The position numbers and the translations under genes are program-made. A stretch of DNA of 25,271 nt from CAYWFU01 sp964457585. GTDB lineage: Bacteria > JACRDZ01. Location of the stretch: assembly GCA_964457585.1 (NCBI GenBank), contig CAYWFU010000038.1, forward strand, positions 1 through 25,271, read 5' to 3'. The notes below the pieces were generated by a model, which saw only the letters and a list, made by a program, of their open reading frames with translations, searched no databases and was not told the origin of the DNA. Positions 8,269 to 16,668 of the stretch are shown piece after piece; positions within the stretch are counted from its first letter, which is position 1; every line of letters starts with the position of its first letter.

Positions 8269-11200
8269 CTATTGTACATGACATAAAATACATGTTGGTG
8301 CATCATTCTTCCAGCTTGGTTGTCCTGCTCCTTTTAGTATGCTTGGTGGTGGAAGTACTTGATCATCTCTTTCCACTTCTCCTGTTGTTGGTACTGTTGA
8401 ATCATGTCCTTCCAAGCAATATGTACCCATTGGAGTTCCCGCAGCATGTGGTGCATGGCATGAATCACATGTCAACATACTTTTATTATTTACAGCTTCT
8501 GTAACTGCTGTACCCGGCAATCCAGGTGCACCTGGATTTCTTAAACTACCATATGCACGTGTATAATTTGTTGGCGGCATAGGGCCTCTTACATTATTAA
8601 CTCTCCATAGGAATCCCCCTGGATCTTTGCCACCACTAGGTGCAGTAGTATCATCAGTTCTTAAATAAAATGGTGATGTTGAATCTGAAACTCGTGTACT
8701 TTCCTGTTCACGTGTTAATTTAAGTTGATGGCGTTTATCTGATTTACGCATACCAGAAGGTCCACCACAACTATCCATAACCCAATAATAAGTATCATCT
8801 TCTCTTGCTCTATATGCAACATTTGATGGTTGATTAACTGGATGCTTAACCAATCCGCCATTCCAATGACATGTTCTGCACATAAATGATTCTGCTTGAG
8901 TTGCGAGCAATAATGCTGTATGTGATGTTCTTTCGCTTTCAATTCCGCCTGTATTATATTCTACTAATCCAGCTGCTGCTGAATGCGGTGTATGGCATGA
9001 CTGACAGATAATTTTAGCAACAAGTGTTGTATCTTGCGGAGATTCACCTGCATTAATTATACTGTCAAATGTTTGTCCCCATTTAGATCTTTTACCGCTA
9101 AGCATATTATAGCAGCCTTCTGGATAAGCGGCATAATTTGGATCTCTTAATAATGTTCCGCCGCCAGTTGTATCTCCCCACATCTGGGAATAAACCCAAC
9201 CATTTCTTTGTCCATGAGTAGATCTAATATCGTCCTCTCTTGGACCTTCGGCATCAACAACATGTAATTGTGTTGCATGTGTACCAATTCTTGATAAATA
9301 AGTTGGTTCCATATCTGTCCATGTACCATCTGCTGGTGTTCCTGCTGAAAGCCACAAGCTGGTACCTGAAAATACTAATGCTTGAATATTTGGATATTCT
9401 CTAATCCATGGTGCTGGATTAGCTCCAACTGCATTTAATCCCATCTGAGCGGCTACACCTGCAATTCTATCTCTCTCTGCTGCAGCATCGGCAAGTCCTG
9501 TAATCCAACCATTTTGAGTATATCCAAAATTATCTTTAGTATGACATGATACGCATAATTCCGAGTTATGATTTGGATCTTCTGCTGCTCTATGAGAATG
9601 TCTATTAAGATCGAAAGCTGATGTTGCTTTATTATATCGGGTTAATGTTTTTGGATTAACTTCAGACTGCGGATCTCTGCGTTTTGTAACATCATAATGT
9701 ATATTACCATTTACCCAATCATGACATGTATCACAATTGATCTGAACAAGATTTGCTGGATCACTCATTACACCCCATAAAAACTCATATGAAGATCCTG
9801 TATCATATGTTAGTTCTGGTCGTGATTTTTCGCTGTTTCTTATTACATAACCATTTATGTCATATTCTGGTGGAGTGAATAATGTTAATGCTGCCTGATC
9901 TGGCCATGTTGCACCATCAGTGTTTACTAATGTAACATTAACAGGATGTGTAATTCCCAGCTTTTTGAGAGGTTTAATATGACATCTTGCGCATAATGGT
10001 ATTCTTCTAAGTAATTTTGTTTTTGGCCTTGCTCCATGAACATCATGACAGGTCAAACAAACTGGTGCATTAAAATTGCCAGAACCACCTGTCATATATC
10101 CTGATGGCCAATCTGCTGGAATAACAATAGCTGCCTGTCCATCAAAATTATCCTTATCCCAACAAGTCTTACCTGTAACCTGATTTGCAGTGTCAAAACC
10201 TGATTCTAATGTTTTTGGATAAATACCACCCATAACCTTGTTATGTCTTAATGGATGTCCTCTTTTTAAAGAACTATCACCTGTAACAACGCTATCTGGA
10301 TATATTCGTAAAAAAGGTCTGAATGAATGACATTTTTCACATAATACATTAAATCCACTAGTAGCACTATTATCTTCAACAAGCAGGTCCTGCATTAATG
10401 AATCAAACATAAAACCCGGTTCATTATTAATGTTGATTCCATCATGTGATTGCCCTACAACAGTATCTTTCACATTGGTATGAACCTGATGACATGTCTG
10501 ACATATTACTATACCCATAGTCCCACCAGTTGTAGTATCATAACTATTTCGTCCGCTGCTAATACCTTTAATACTACCTACGTGCCCGACTTTATTTGAA
10601 CCTAAGCCTCCAACTCTTATACCTGCGCCACGTATAAATATTGAATCATATCCATCTTCAATACTCATATTCCAACCTCTTGTGGCAGAGTTTTTATCAT
10701 AAATCCTTCGCTGATCCTTATCATTATCAACAATTGCTGGACCTGCAATTCCTACTGGATGAGTTGAATAATCTCTATTATCTACAGTTATAACATTATA
10801 TGGTCCCCAGCCAGTTTGAGCTCTACCAATATGACAATATTCGCAGAAAATCTGTTTAGGATTTGCTTGATTTTGATCTGGTTTATTTTCTGTTGTATCA
10901 CCAATAATCCGATTTGAATCAAATGGTAATGCGCGTAAAAAATCACCGCTTGCGCCTAATCCAACGTATCCATTATTATTCGGATTCGGATCAAGAGTAA
11001 ATGCTTCAGTATTATCAAATGGAACTCCCGGTGTTACACTATGTACGTTATGACAGGATGTGCATTCCATCATTACTTCTGAAACGCCTTGAACTCTTCT
11101 TTCTCTACCAGTGGCAGGCCAACCTGAAATCCATTGTTTTGTTCCTCCCATTCTAGCACCTGAATTCCCGGTAAGAACAATACCTGCAGTTCCATATATA

Positions 11201-11604
11201 TCTGTATTATTATCTATTAATGGATGATTTCTCTTTTTTTCAGAATCATCATCTGTAGCTGCATAAACTGACAGAGATAAGGTTGGAGCTCCACCTAATT
11301 CAGATGTTTTATTATGGCATTTTGAACAGAAAATACCAACGTATCCAACTCTAGCTGTCTGATATGTTCCCGGTTCTGGTTTTGTTTCCATACTGGTTCC
11401 TGATGCAGAATGTGGTAAATGACAGAATGAACATACTCCTGCTTTACCTTCTATACCAGCGAATTCAATACTTTGCAGCAACATGTTATGACCTGAGTCA
11501 ACAACACCCGCTGCTTCTACAAACGATTTTGAAAAAAATATTATTGCCAATCCTAATAGGATTGGATACAATAATATTTTCCCCTTTTTAAATTTTAATC
11601 TCAT
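8269..11604 (-). CDS. 14-heme secreted cytochrome c (paralog A)
   Basis: 1111 residues with an N-terminal signal peptide (basic start, hydrophobic core, cleavage probably near VEAA, residues 29-32) and 14 CXXCH motifs in the same order as the cytochrome at 2219-5302; first at 58, last near 1105 (CILCHVQ, two residues from the end). Shared blocks include KAGVCSFCH, CEYCHIGR, KTKLLRR, EDPNHNSELCVSCHT, QAESFMCR and CDSCHAPHAA. The mature N-terminus keeps the free histidine SGHN. There is no lipobox or later membrane helix. RBS GGGGGAG lies 6 bases before the ATG. The 106-base gap after the NHL gene upstream shows no terminator, so co-transcription with the propeller genes is possible. A large periplasmic, surface or filament-forming electron conductor is the likely role; this is inference. 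Confidence 0.93.
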   Translation of the reverse strand: MRLKFKKGKILLYPILLGLAIIFFSKSFVEAAGVVDSGHNMLLQSIEFAGIEGKAGVCSFCHLPHSASGTSMETKPEPGTYQTARVGYVGIFCSKCHNKTSELGGAPTLSLSVYAATDDDSEKKRNHPLIDNNTDIYGTAGIVLTGNSGARMGGTKQWISGWPATGRERRVQGVSEVMMECTSCHNVHSVTPGVPFDNTEAFTLDPNPNNNGYVGLGASGDFLRALPFDSNRIIGDTTENKPDQNQANPKQIFCEYCHIGRAQTGWGPYNVITVDNRDYSTHPVGIAGPAIVDNDKDQRRIYDKNSATRGWNMSIEDGYDSIFIRGAGIRVGGLGSNKVGHVGSIKGISSGRNSYDTTTGGTMGIVICQTCHQVHTNVKDTVVGQSHDGININNEPGFMFDSLMQDLLVEDNSATSGFNVLCEKCHSFRPFLRIYPDSVVTGDSSLKRGHPLRHNKVMGGIYPKTLESGFDTANQVTGKTCWDKDNFDGQAAIVIPADWPSGYMTGGSGNFNAPVCLTCHDVHGARPKTKLLRRIPLCARCHIKPLKKLGITHPVNVTLVNTDGATWPDQAALTLFTPPEYDINGYVIRNSEKSRPELTYDTGSSYEFLWGVMSDPANLVQINCDTCHDWVNGNIHYDVTKRRDPQSEVNPKTLTRYNKATSAFDLNRHSHRAAEDPNHNSELCVSCHTKDNFGYTQNGWITGLADAAAERDRIAGVAAQMGLNAVGANPAPWIREYPNIQALVFSGTSLWLSAGTPADGTWTDMEPTYLSRIGTHATQLHVVDAEGPREDDIRSTHGQRNGWVYSQMWGDTTGGGTLLRDPNYAAYPEGCYNMLSGKRSKWGQTFDSIINAGESPQDTTLVAKIICQSCHTPHSAAAGLVEYNTGGIESERTSHTALLLATQAESFMCRTCHWNGGLVKHPVNQPSNVAYRAREDDTYYWVMDSCGGPSGMRKSDKRHQLKLTREQESTRVSDSTSPFYLRTDDTTAPSGGKDPGGFLWRVNNVRGPMPPTNYTRAYGSLRNPGAPGLPGTAVTEAVNNKSMLTCDSCHAPHAAGTPMGTYCLEGHDSTVPTTGEVERDDQVLPPPSILKGAGQPSWKNDAPTCILCHVQ

Positions 11605-11710
11605 AAATTCTCCCCCTTAAAATAATACTGCGTGATAAAACACAAATTGCCAAAAAAATATTCTAGCTATTTTTTTCTCACCCCTTTCATAAGAAAAATC
11701 TACCCCCTAA

Positions 11711-12766
11711 CTAGTCAATAAATTTAAAGACCGAAGCTCTGTTTTTCATTCTTTCTAAAATAAATATATTCCCTTTATTATCAAAACTGATTTTTTCTGG
11801 GCCTAAAAGTTGTAGTCTTTCGCCATTCTCATCAGCTAAAATATGAAGAAAATTGCCATCTTTATCAAAAACCTGTGTAGTTCCTGTCATTGATTCAACG
11901 ACATATATTCGATCCTTATTATCTATACCAATTCCAGTTGCATCAACAAATTTTCCAGCAACATCTCCACGACCGCCAAACACAGCAAGTGTTTTACCTT
12001 TTAGGTTGAATTTAATTATTCTACTCAATAAATTATCAAATAAATATATTTCATCCTGACTGTTAATTCTTGCACCTGCTATACTTGGGAATCCAAAATC
12101 AAGCTGTTCAAGTCTTGCTCTTTTAATCTGATAAAGATAATTACCTTCCCAATCCAAAACCTGAATTCCACTTCCTGATTTATCAGCTACATAAATATCA
12201 CCTTTACTGCTGAATGCAACTCCAACACATGAAATCGCATCTTTTCTGGAACGGCTTTCGCGTGGAATAATCGTTTGTTTTAGCACACCCTGACTATCAA
12301 ACAAATAAATCTTATTTAAAATAGTGTCTAATATATATATATTCCCATTTTTATCTACATTTATATCAAGAATCGCTGAAAGATATAATTCTTTACTATC
12401 TGCAAACACATCAATAAATTTAAAATTATCTGCTATATCGAATCTATAAATTGGGCCTCCGGGACCAGCAGTAATTAAAAGTATACTACGTTCAGCATCT
12501 ACATGCAAACAAAATGGATTTCCCAGATTTCGTGGTGCACCTTCTTCTTTACCTGTAATACGCTTAATTAATCTGACTTTTCTTGCCGGTATAGAACTTT
12601 TTACTTTTTCTTCTGCTTGTACACCTATGTTTATTACAAAAATTGTGAGTAAAATTATAAAATGTATTATGTTCTTGAAAAGTAATCTTTTTTTTGAAAA
12701 AACTTCTGTTATGCTTTTATCACAAACATCAGTGTTGCTTGCACTAAATATTTCTTTTATTTTCAT
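11711..12766 (-). CDS. exported NHL-repeat beta-propeller protein (A)
   Basis: 351 residues. A long basic/polar N-region (1-32) precedes one hydrophobic segment (33-50, ending in VQAEE), which may be an uncleaved anchor or a signal peptide. Residues from about 85 form NHL-type blades: ILLITAGPGGPIYRFD (95-110), GNIYILDTILNKIYLFD (141-157), GDIYVADKSGSGIQVLD (189-205), DEIYLFDNLLSRIIKF (238-253), DRIYVVESMTGTTQVFD (285-301) and GNIFILERM (332-340), so about six blades. RBS GGAGG lies 7 bases before the ATG, which supports the long N-terminus. It is clearly a paralog of the next gene upstream; both end in FID and share GKTLA-x-FGGRGDVAGKF. NHL propellers commonly bind proteins or act as scaffolds; a role in holding or assembling the neighbouring cytochromes is inference. 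Confidence 0.88.
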   Translation of the reverse strand: MKIKEIFSASNTDVCDKSITEVFSKKRLLFKNIIHFIILLTIFVINIGVQAEEKVKSSIPARKVRLIKRITGKEEGAPRNLGNPFCLHVDAERSILLITAGPGGPIYRFDIADNFKFIDVFADSKELYLSAILDINVDKNGNIYILDTILNKIYLFDSQGVLKQTIIPRESRSRKDAISCVGVAFSSKGDIYVADKSGSGIQVLDWEGNYLYQIKRARLEQLDFGFPSIAGARINSQDEIYLFDNLLSRIIKFNLKGKTLAVFGGRGDVAGKFVDATGIGIDNKDRIYVVESMTGTTQVFDKDGNFLHILADENGERLQLLGPEKISFDNKGNIFILERMKNRASVFKFID

Positions 12767-12802
12767 AATATTCCTCCAGATAATTTAGATAATAATATTT
12801 TA

Positions 12803-12876
12803 GCTCAAATTGAGCAATAAGGATATTCGTTATAAATATGGCAATAAATTCTCCTATAACGATAAACTGAGTTTAT
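12803..12876. promoter_or_regulatory. cluster of palindromes in the leader of NHL gene A
   Basis: Three inverted repeats lie between the promoter at 12892-12920 and the ATG: GCTCAAATTGAGC (12803-12815), CGTTATA (12828-12834) with TATAACG (12855-12861), and ATAAACTGAGTTTAT (12862-12876). In the transcript they could form leader hairpins, or on DNA they could be operator sites. No match to a known riboswitch or regulator site is claimed. Confidence 0.4.
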
Positions 12877-12891
12877 TTCGCTTTTGTTAAA

Positions 12892-12920
12892 ATTATATCA
12901 TAATAAAACAAAAAATTCAA
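12892..12920 (-). promoter_or_regulatory. sigma70-type promoter of NHL gene A
   Basis: On the minus strand, TTGAAT (12915-12920), a 17-base spacer that ends in an extended TGA, and TATAAT (12892-12897). It lies a few bases after the stop codon of NHL gene B and gives a leader of about 120 bases. Confidence 0.7.
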
Positions 12921-12924
12921 ATAT

Positions 12925-13920
12925 TTAATCAATAAATTTTAAAACTGTAACTCTCCTTTGCATACGTTCAAGAATATAAACCCTTCCAGTCATATCAACT
13001 TCAATTCTTTCAGGAGCATCCAATGATAATCTCTTTCCTTTTTCATTAACTAGAACATATAAAAAATTTCCATCACGATCGAATACTTGAATTGTACCAG
13101 TAAGTTGTTCAAGGACGTATATTCTATCTTTATGGTCTATAGTAATTGCTGAAGCATCAATAAATTTCCCTGCAACATCTCCTCTTCCGCCAAAGATCGC
13201 TAATGTTTTACCTTTCATATTAAATTTAATAATTTTACACATCATATTATCTAATACATATAATTCATCATTACTATTTATTTTTATTTGAGAAATACTT
13301 GGAAATCCAAAATCTTCATCTCCTGAGCGCGCTTTAACGATTTCATATAAATAATTTCCTTCAGCATCAAGAAACTGAATACCTTGTCCACCTTTATCTG
13401 ATAACACAATATCACCACGTTTATTAAAATCTATAAAAATTACCCCCAGTTGTCCCCTTTTTTTTCTATTATCTTTTGCTCTAATTACCTGTTTTACTCC
13501 ACCTTGCACATTTAATATAAAAATTAAATTTTTATGTGAATCTACTACATATAAAAGGCCATTCTGATTTACTTTTAAGTCTAATAATCCATTGCTAAAA
13601 CCTGCTTCACTTCCAATTTCTTCAATAAATTTATAGTCATTTTGTGTGTCAAATTTATATATAGGTCCTGATGGCGATGCAATTACGTAAAGTATATTAT
13701 TTTCTTTATCAACATAAATACCATGAGGACTTCTAAACGGTGCTGGAGCTCCATATGCATCCGCTTCTATTTGAGCAACAACTTGAACTTTTCTGGACGG
13801 TGCACCAGTTGTATTTTTTTGATCAGCCCTTAATTCTATTAACAGGATAAATAAAATTATAATTAAGATGGAAATAATCCTATTATATTTAAATCTAATA
13901 TTATCTTCTCTATTTTTCAT
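12925..13920 (-). CDS. exported NHL-repeat beta-propeller protein (B)
   Basis: 331 residues. A basic N-region with a hydrophobic stretch at about 14-30 ending LRADQ gives a signal peptide or anchor. The blades match those of protein A in order: ILYVIASPSGPIYKFD (76-91), GLLYVVDSHKNLIFIL (121-136), GDIVLSDKGGQGIQFLD (169-185), ELYVLDNMMCKIIKF (219-233), DRIYVLEQLTGTIQVFD (265-281) and GRVYILERM (312-320). The motif GKTLAIFGGRGDVAGKF (237-253) is almost identical to that in A. The gene starts 26 bases after the small membrane protein and probably shares its promoter (14401-14429). The nearest Shine-Dalgarno-like AGGAA is some 14 bases before the ATG, so translation may depend on coupling. Its job is unknown; position suggests a cytochrome partner or scaffold. 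Confidence 0.87.
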   Translation of the reverse strand: MKNREDNIRFKYNRIISILIIILFILLIELRADQKNTTGAPSRKVQVVAQIEADAYGAPAPFRSPHGIYVDKENNILYVIASPSGPIYKFDTQNDYKFIEEIGSEAGFSNGLLDLKVNQNGLLYVVDSHKNLIFILNVQGGVKQVIRAKDNRKKRGQLGVIFIDFNKRGDIVLSDKGGQGIQFLDAEGNYLYEIVKARSGDEDFGFPSISQIKINSNDELYVLDNMMCKIIKFNMKGKTLAIFGGRGDVAGKFIDASAITIDHKDRIYVLEQLTGTIQVFDRDGNFLYVLVNEKGKRLSLDAPERIEVDMTGRVYILERMQRRVTVLKFID

Positions 13921-13946
13921 TTAGTCTATTATTATTCCTGTATTTT

Positions 13947-14354
13947 TTATTTTTTTTCAGATTTAGTTTCTTTGTTTTCATCATTATCTTCATCAGGTTT
14001 ATACATTACTGTTCTTAATATATATGCTGCGAAAACATAAGCATCGTAAGCACTAAATACAATTAATCCTACATATAAAGCTAATGGGATTAATCTATAT
14101 GGTGCCTGTGCTTGCGCATATTCCCTAGCGATTTCTCTTACTCCTTCAACTTTCATCATTTTTTCATAATGATCATTATAATCTATCTGCATTTTTACAA
14201 ACCATGATATTAATCCTAATGCTAGGAATATCAGAATTAATGCTCTTACTATCTCGCGATTATAAGCTTGCCCAGCACCAGGTAAAACAATAGATGCTAA
14301 GGCAGCTACAGCTGGATTCTTTTTTTTGCTTCCTTTTTCTAATCTTTCTTTCAT
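13947..14354 (-). CDS. small integral membrane protein, TM2/DUF5683-like
   Basis: 135 residues with about three membrane segments (near 14-28, 36-54 and 88-112) and a charged C-terminal tail of about 18 residues (EDNDENKETKSEKK). The N-terminal stretch KKNPAVAALASIVLPGAGQAYNRE is recognisable by its P-G-A-G-Q-x-Y motif (25-31), which is typical of TM2-domain and DUF5683-type inner-membrane proteins of unknown function. It is first in an apparent operon with NHL protein B, behind a clear promoter. An AGGAGG lies 14 bases before the ATG at 14354, a long spacing; no better in-frame start is visible. It may anchor or help export the propeller proteins, but nothing in the sequence shows this. Confidence 0.75.
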   Translation of the reverse strand: MKERLEKGSKKKNPAVAALASIVLPGAGQAYNREIVRALILIFLALGLISWFVKMQIDYNDHYEKMMKVEGVREIAREYAQAQAPYRLIPLALYVGLIVFSAYDAYVFAAYILRTVMYKPDEDNDENKETKSEKK

Positions 14355-14400
14355 AAGTGTTTTCTCTACCTCCTTAATTAATATAAATATTTATTTATTT

Positions 14401-14429
14401 AATATAACATATATCCATATTTTTGTCAA
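14401..14429 (-). promoter_or_regulatory. sigma70-type promoter of the membrane protein-NHL operon
   Basis: On the minus strand, TTGACA (14424-14429), a 17-base spacer and TATATT (14401-14406). It lies about 47 bases before the ATG at 14354 and just after the stop codon of the 10-site cytochrome gene, so a new transcription unit starts here. Confidence 0.78.
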
Positions 14430-14445
14430 GTTCACAAAATACTAA

Positions 14446-15660
14446 TTATTCCCATGCTTTATTTTTATCTCTTAGCTCTGGACGTTTAGGCATATTAGTA
14501 TGACACCATGAACAAATTTTATCAACAGGTTTTCTTAGAAATCCTTTATTATTGCTGCCATGTGGATCATGACAGCTATAGCATACTACATTGTTATATT
14601 CATCTTTTTTTAAATCCTTTGGCAATTTTACAGGTGCCCCTTGTGCTGGATTTACATCATAAACATGAAAATGATTATCAAATTTCTCAATAATGGCTGC
14701 ATGGCACTCCCTGTTTTTACATAATGCCGATGTCTTTTTTCGTAAATGTGCTCTCCCAAAATCAGAAACATGGGGATCATGACATTTTAGACAATAACCT
14801 TCTTTTACTGGTGGATGCTGATTTTTAACAGTATACACCTCTGTTCTAACTAATTTTGTTCCTGAAGAATCGTATATTGTCACTGATCTGTCTGTCATAT
14901 TTAAATGACATCTTAAACATACTTTTCTCTCCGGTTCTTTTATGAAAAATGGATATGAACTGCCATGTGGATCATGACATCCCTGACAGTCCATCATTTT
15001 TGCTGCTGCATGTGGAAATTTTCCAGTATTAACTACATTTTCATGACAAGTATAACAAAGTTTGCCTCCAGCTATAAGTGGAGAATATCCGGCATCTACA
15101 CCATCTGGATCATGACATGCTAAGCAGGCGCCTTCACCAACAGGTCCATGTGTTTTACCTTCATTAGGCACTTCAATAATTTTTTTATGGCATTGCAAAT
15201 AACATATATCTTTTTTCCCTTTATTTGCATCAACAATATGGCATTTTTCACAAAATTCTTTAGTTTTTTCATTGTGAAAAATATATTTATTATATTTTTT
15301 TGATTTTTCAGAAAAATCTCTTTCTTTTTTAAAATAAATATTAATTGTGAAATAATGTATTTTTTTCTGAAGTATATCTAAAGTATATAAAGTTAATACA
15401 TTTTCTCCCGGAATCAATTTAATTACTATATGAAATACTTCACTTTTTAATGGTTCAGAATATTCCTGATCATTTATTTTTATTTTTATTTCTTTAATTT
15501 TTTTATCGTATTTTTCACCGATAATTGTCAAAAGTTCTCTAGTAACGAGTATTTGTTCACCTTTTGGTTCAAATACTTTAATTATAAAATCTTCTCCATA
15601 TATATTTAAACTTAAAATAATAAAAGAAAATACCACAAAGCTAAATAACTTTTTTGCCAT
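14446..15660 (-). CDS. Ig-like/doubled-CXXCH multiheme cytochrome c, 10 candidate sites
   Basis: 404 residues: signal peptide (1-22), a beta-rich Ig-like domain (about 24-112, with LIPGENVLTLYTLD in its second half), a YIFH linker, then the heme region from 137. Eight CXXCH sites begin at about 137, 179, 202, 225, 248, 290, 360 and 383; two further sites are spaced CX3CH (153-158, CYLQCH) and CX4CH (314-320, CKNRECH). Pairs such as CQGCHDPHGS...CLRCH and CYSCHDPHGS...CSWCH are the doubled-CXXCH pattern. The N-terminal domain and heme repeats are shared with the cytochromes at 15766-16548 and 18083-19810. No lipobox. A GGAG lies 13 bases before the ATG. Probably a periplasmic electron carrier; whether the variant sites bind heme depends on the maturation system. 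Confidence 0.9.
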   Translation of the reverse strand: MAKKLFSFVVFSFIILSLNIYGEDFIIKVFEPKGEQILVTRELLTIIGEKYDKKIKEIKIKINDQEYSEPLKSEVFHIVIKLIPGENVLTLYTLDILQKKIHYFTINIYFKKERDFSEKSKKYNKYIFHNEKTKEFCEKCHIVDANKGKKDICYLQCHKKIIEVPNEGKTHGPVGEGACLACHDPDGVDAGYSPLIAGGKLCYTCHENVVNTGKFPHAAAKMMDCQGCHDPHGSSYPFFIKEPERKVCLRCHLNMTDRSVTIYDSSGTKLVRTEVYTVKNQHPPVKEGYCLKCHDPHVSDFGRAHLRKKTSALCKNRECHAAIIEKFDNHFHVYDVNPAQGAPVKLPKDLKKDEYNNVVCYSCHDPHGSNNKGFLRKPVDKICSWCHTNMPKRPELRDKNKAWE

Positions 15661-15739
15661 ATATTAGTTTAAACTCCAGATTTTTTTATAACTTCCCTTG
15701 TCACCTCTTTAATTTTTCATTCAATTTTTTATAAAGCTA

Positions 15740-15765
15740 TAGAGACGCAAAATTTTGCGTCTCTA
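15740..15765. repeat. 26-base perfect palindrome
   Basis: TAGAGACGCAAAA (15740-15752) is followed without a loop by TTTTGCGTCTCTA (15753-15765). It begins one base after the stop codon of the 5-heme cytochrome gene (minus strand). GAGACGCAAAATTTTGCGTCTC-type palindromes are, as I recall, widespread intergenic repeats in bacteria, so this may be a mobile repeat that also serves as a transcript-end hairpin. The core is AT-rich and no U-run follows. Confidence 0.75.
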
Positions 15766-16548
15766 CTAATTTTTCAAAAAATATTGTTTATTATTCCCAT
15801 GTACATCATGGCATGATATACATAATTTTTGAGCATCTTCTGGTTTTAATTTTGCAATATGTTCAGTATTTATTCTATCTACCTCATGACAAAACCAACA
15901 TAATTTATTACCTTCATATCTTACAGTATATTCATATTGTGATCCATGAGGGTTATGACATGAAAGACAAGCTCCTCCTGCAACAGGCCCATGCACAAAT
16001 TTAACATCAAGCCTTTCATCATGGCAATTAAAACATAACCCACGGTCTGCTTTTTTTAACATATACTTATCAATACTTAGCTTCAAATCATGACACTCAG
16101 TGCATTCTCCATCTTCAATAAGCATTGTATGAAAAAAATATGGAGTATATTCCTTCGGATTATCTTCCGATTTCATATCTTTTGTATAAAATATCTTTAT
16201 TTTTTGAGAATCAATGCTTTTTCCTTTACTTAATGCTTCAATTTTAACAATATTTTCTCCTGATTTTAAATCAATTTTACTATAAAATGTATTTTTTTCA
16301 ACTTTGAGCTTAAGTTTATCCTTTGAATTTACTTCTAAATCTACTGAATCACAACCAATTACTTCACCAATTATAAGTATTTGATTATATTTAACCAGAG
16401 ATTGCTTCCCAGGACTCATCAATTTTATTTTAGAATCTGCCTTTTCTGTTTCTGCTTTTACTATTAAGATATTTAAATTAAAAGTATAAATAAAAAAAAA
16501 TAACAGGAAAATTTTTTTTATTAAAAAAATAAATTTTTTAAATTTCAA
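15766..16548 (-). CDS. Ig-like/doubled-CXXCH pentaheme cytochrome c
   Basis: 260 residues: a strongly basic and hydrophobic signal segment (1-32, ending VKAE), an Ig-like beta domain (about 40-122, containing LKSGENIVKIEALS), the linker YFFH, and five CXXCH motifs at about 149, 172, 194, 217 and 243. The middle follows the doubled pattern HGPVAGGACLSCHNPHGS...CWFCH. It reads like a shortened version of the 404- and 575-residue neighbours with the same domain order. The start is a TTG at 16548; a TAA lies in frame 12 bases upstream and no ATG is available before the signal peptide, while an AGGGGGG run about 12 bases upstream may be its ribosome binding site. A TTG start and loose spacing suggest low expression relative to its neighbours. 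Confidence 0.87.
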   Translation of the reverse strand: MKFKKFIFLIKKIFLLFFFIYTFNLNILIVKAETEKADSKIKLMSPGKQSLVKYNQILIIGEVIGCDSVDLEVNSKDKLKLKVEKNTFYSKIDLKSGENIVKIEALSKGKSIDSQKIKIFYTKDMKSEDNPKEYTPYFFHTMLIEDGECTECHDLKLSIDKYMLKKADRGLCFNCHDERLDVKFVHGPVAGGACLSCHNPHGSQYEYTVRYEGNKLCWFCHEVDRINTEHIAKLKPEDAQKLCISCHDVHGNNKQYFLKN

Positions 16549-16600
16549 TTTTATAAATTACCCCCCTGAATTATGTTAACACTAAATAATGTATAGAATG

Positions 16601-16651
16601 ATAGAGCGACAGTTCGTTTTTTTCTGTTTATCTAAGGCACTGTCGCTCTAT
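16601..16651. repeat. 13-bp inverted repeat between redoxin-TPR and pentaheme genes
   Basis: ATAGAGCGACAGT (16601-16613) and ACTGTCGCTCTAT (16639-16651) are perfectly complementary around a 25-base loop. It starts 17 bases after the redoxin-TPR stop codon. No U-run follows in either direction, so it is better called a repeat or transcript-end hairpin than a canonical terminator. Confidence 0.7.
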
Positions 16652-16668
16652 TATATTTACTGCAGATA

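Noticed and set aside
11605..11710. TTGGCA and TATTAT upstream of the 14-heme A gene as a promoter
   Set aside because: The spacing is 20 bases, outside the usual range, and no better -35 could be found; co-transcription with the NHL gene is just as likely.
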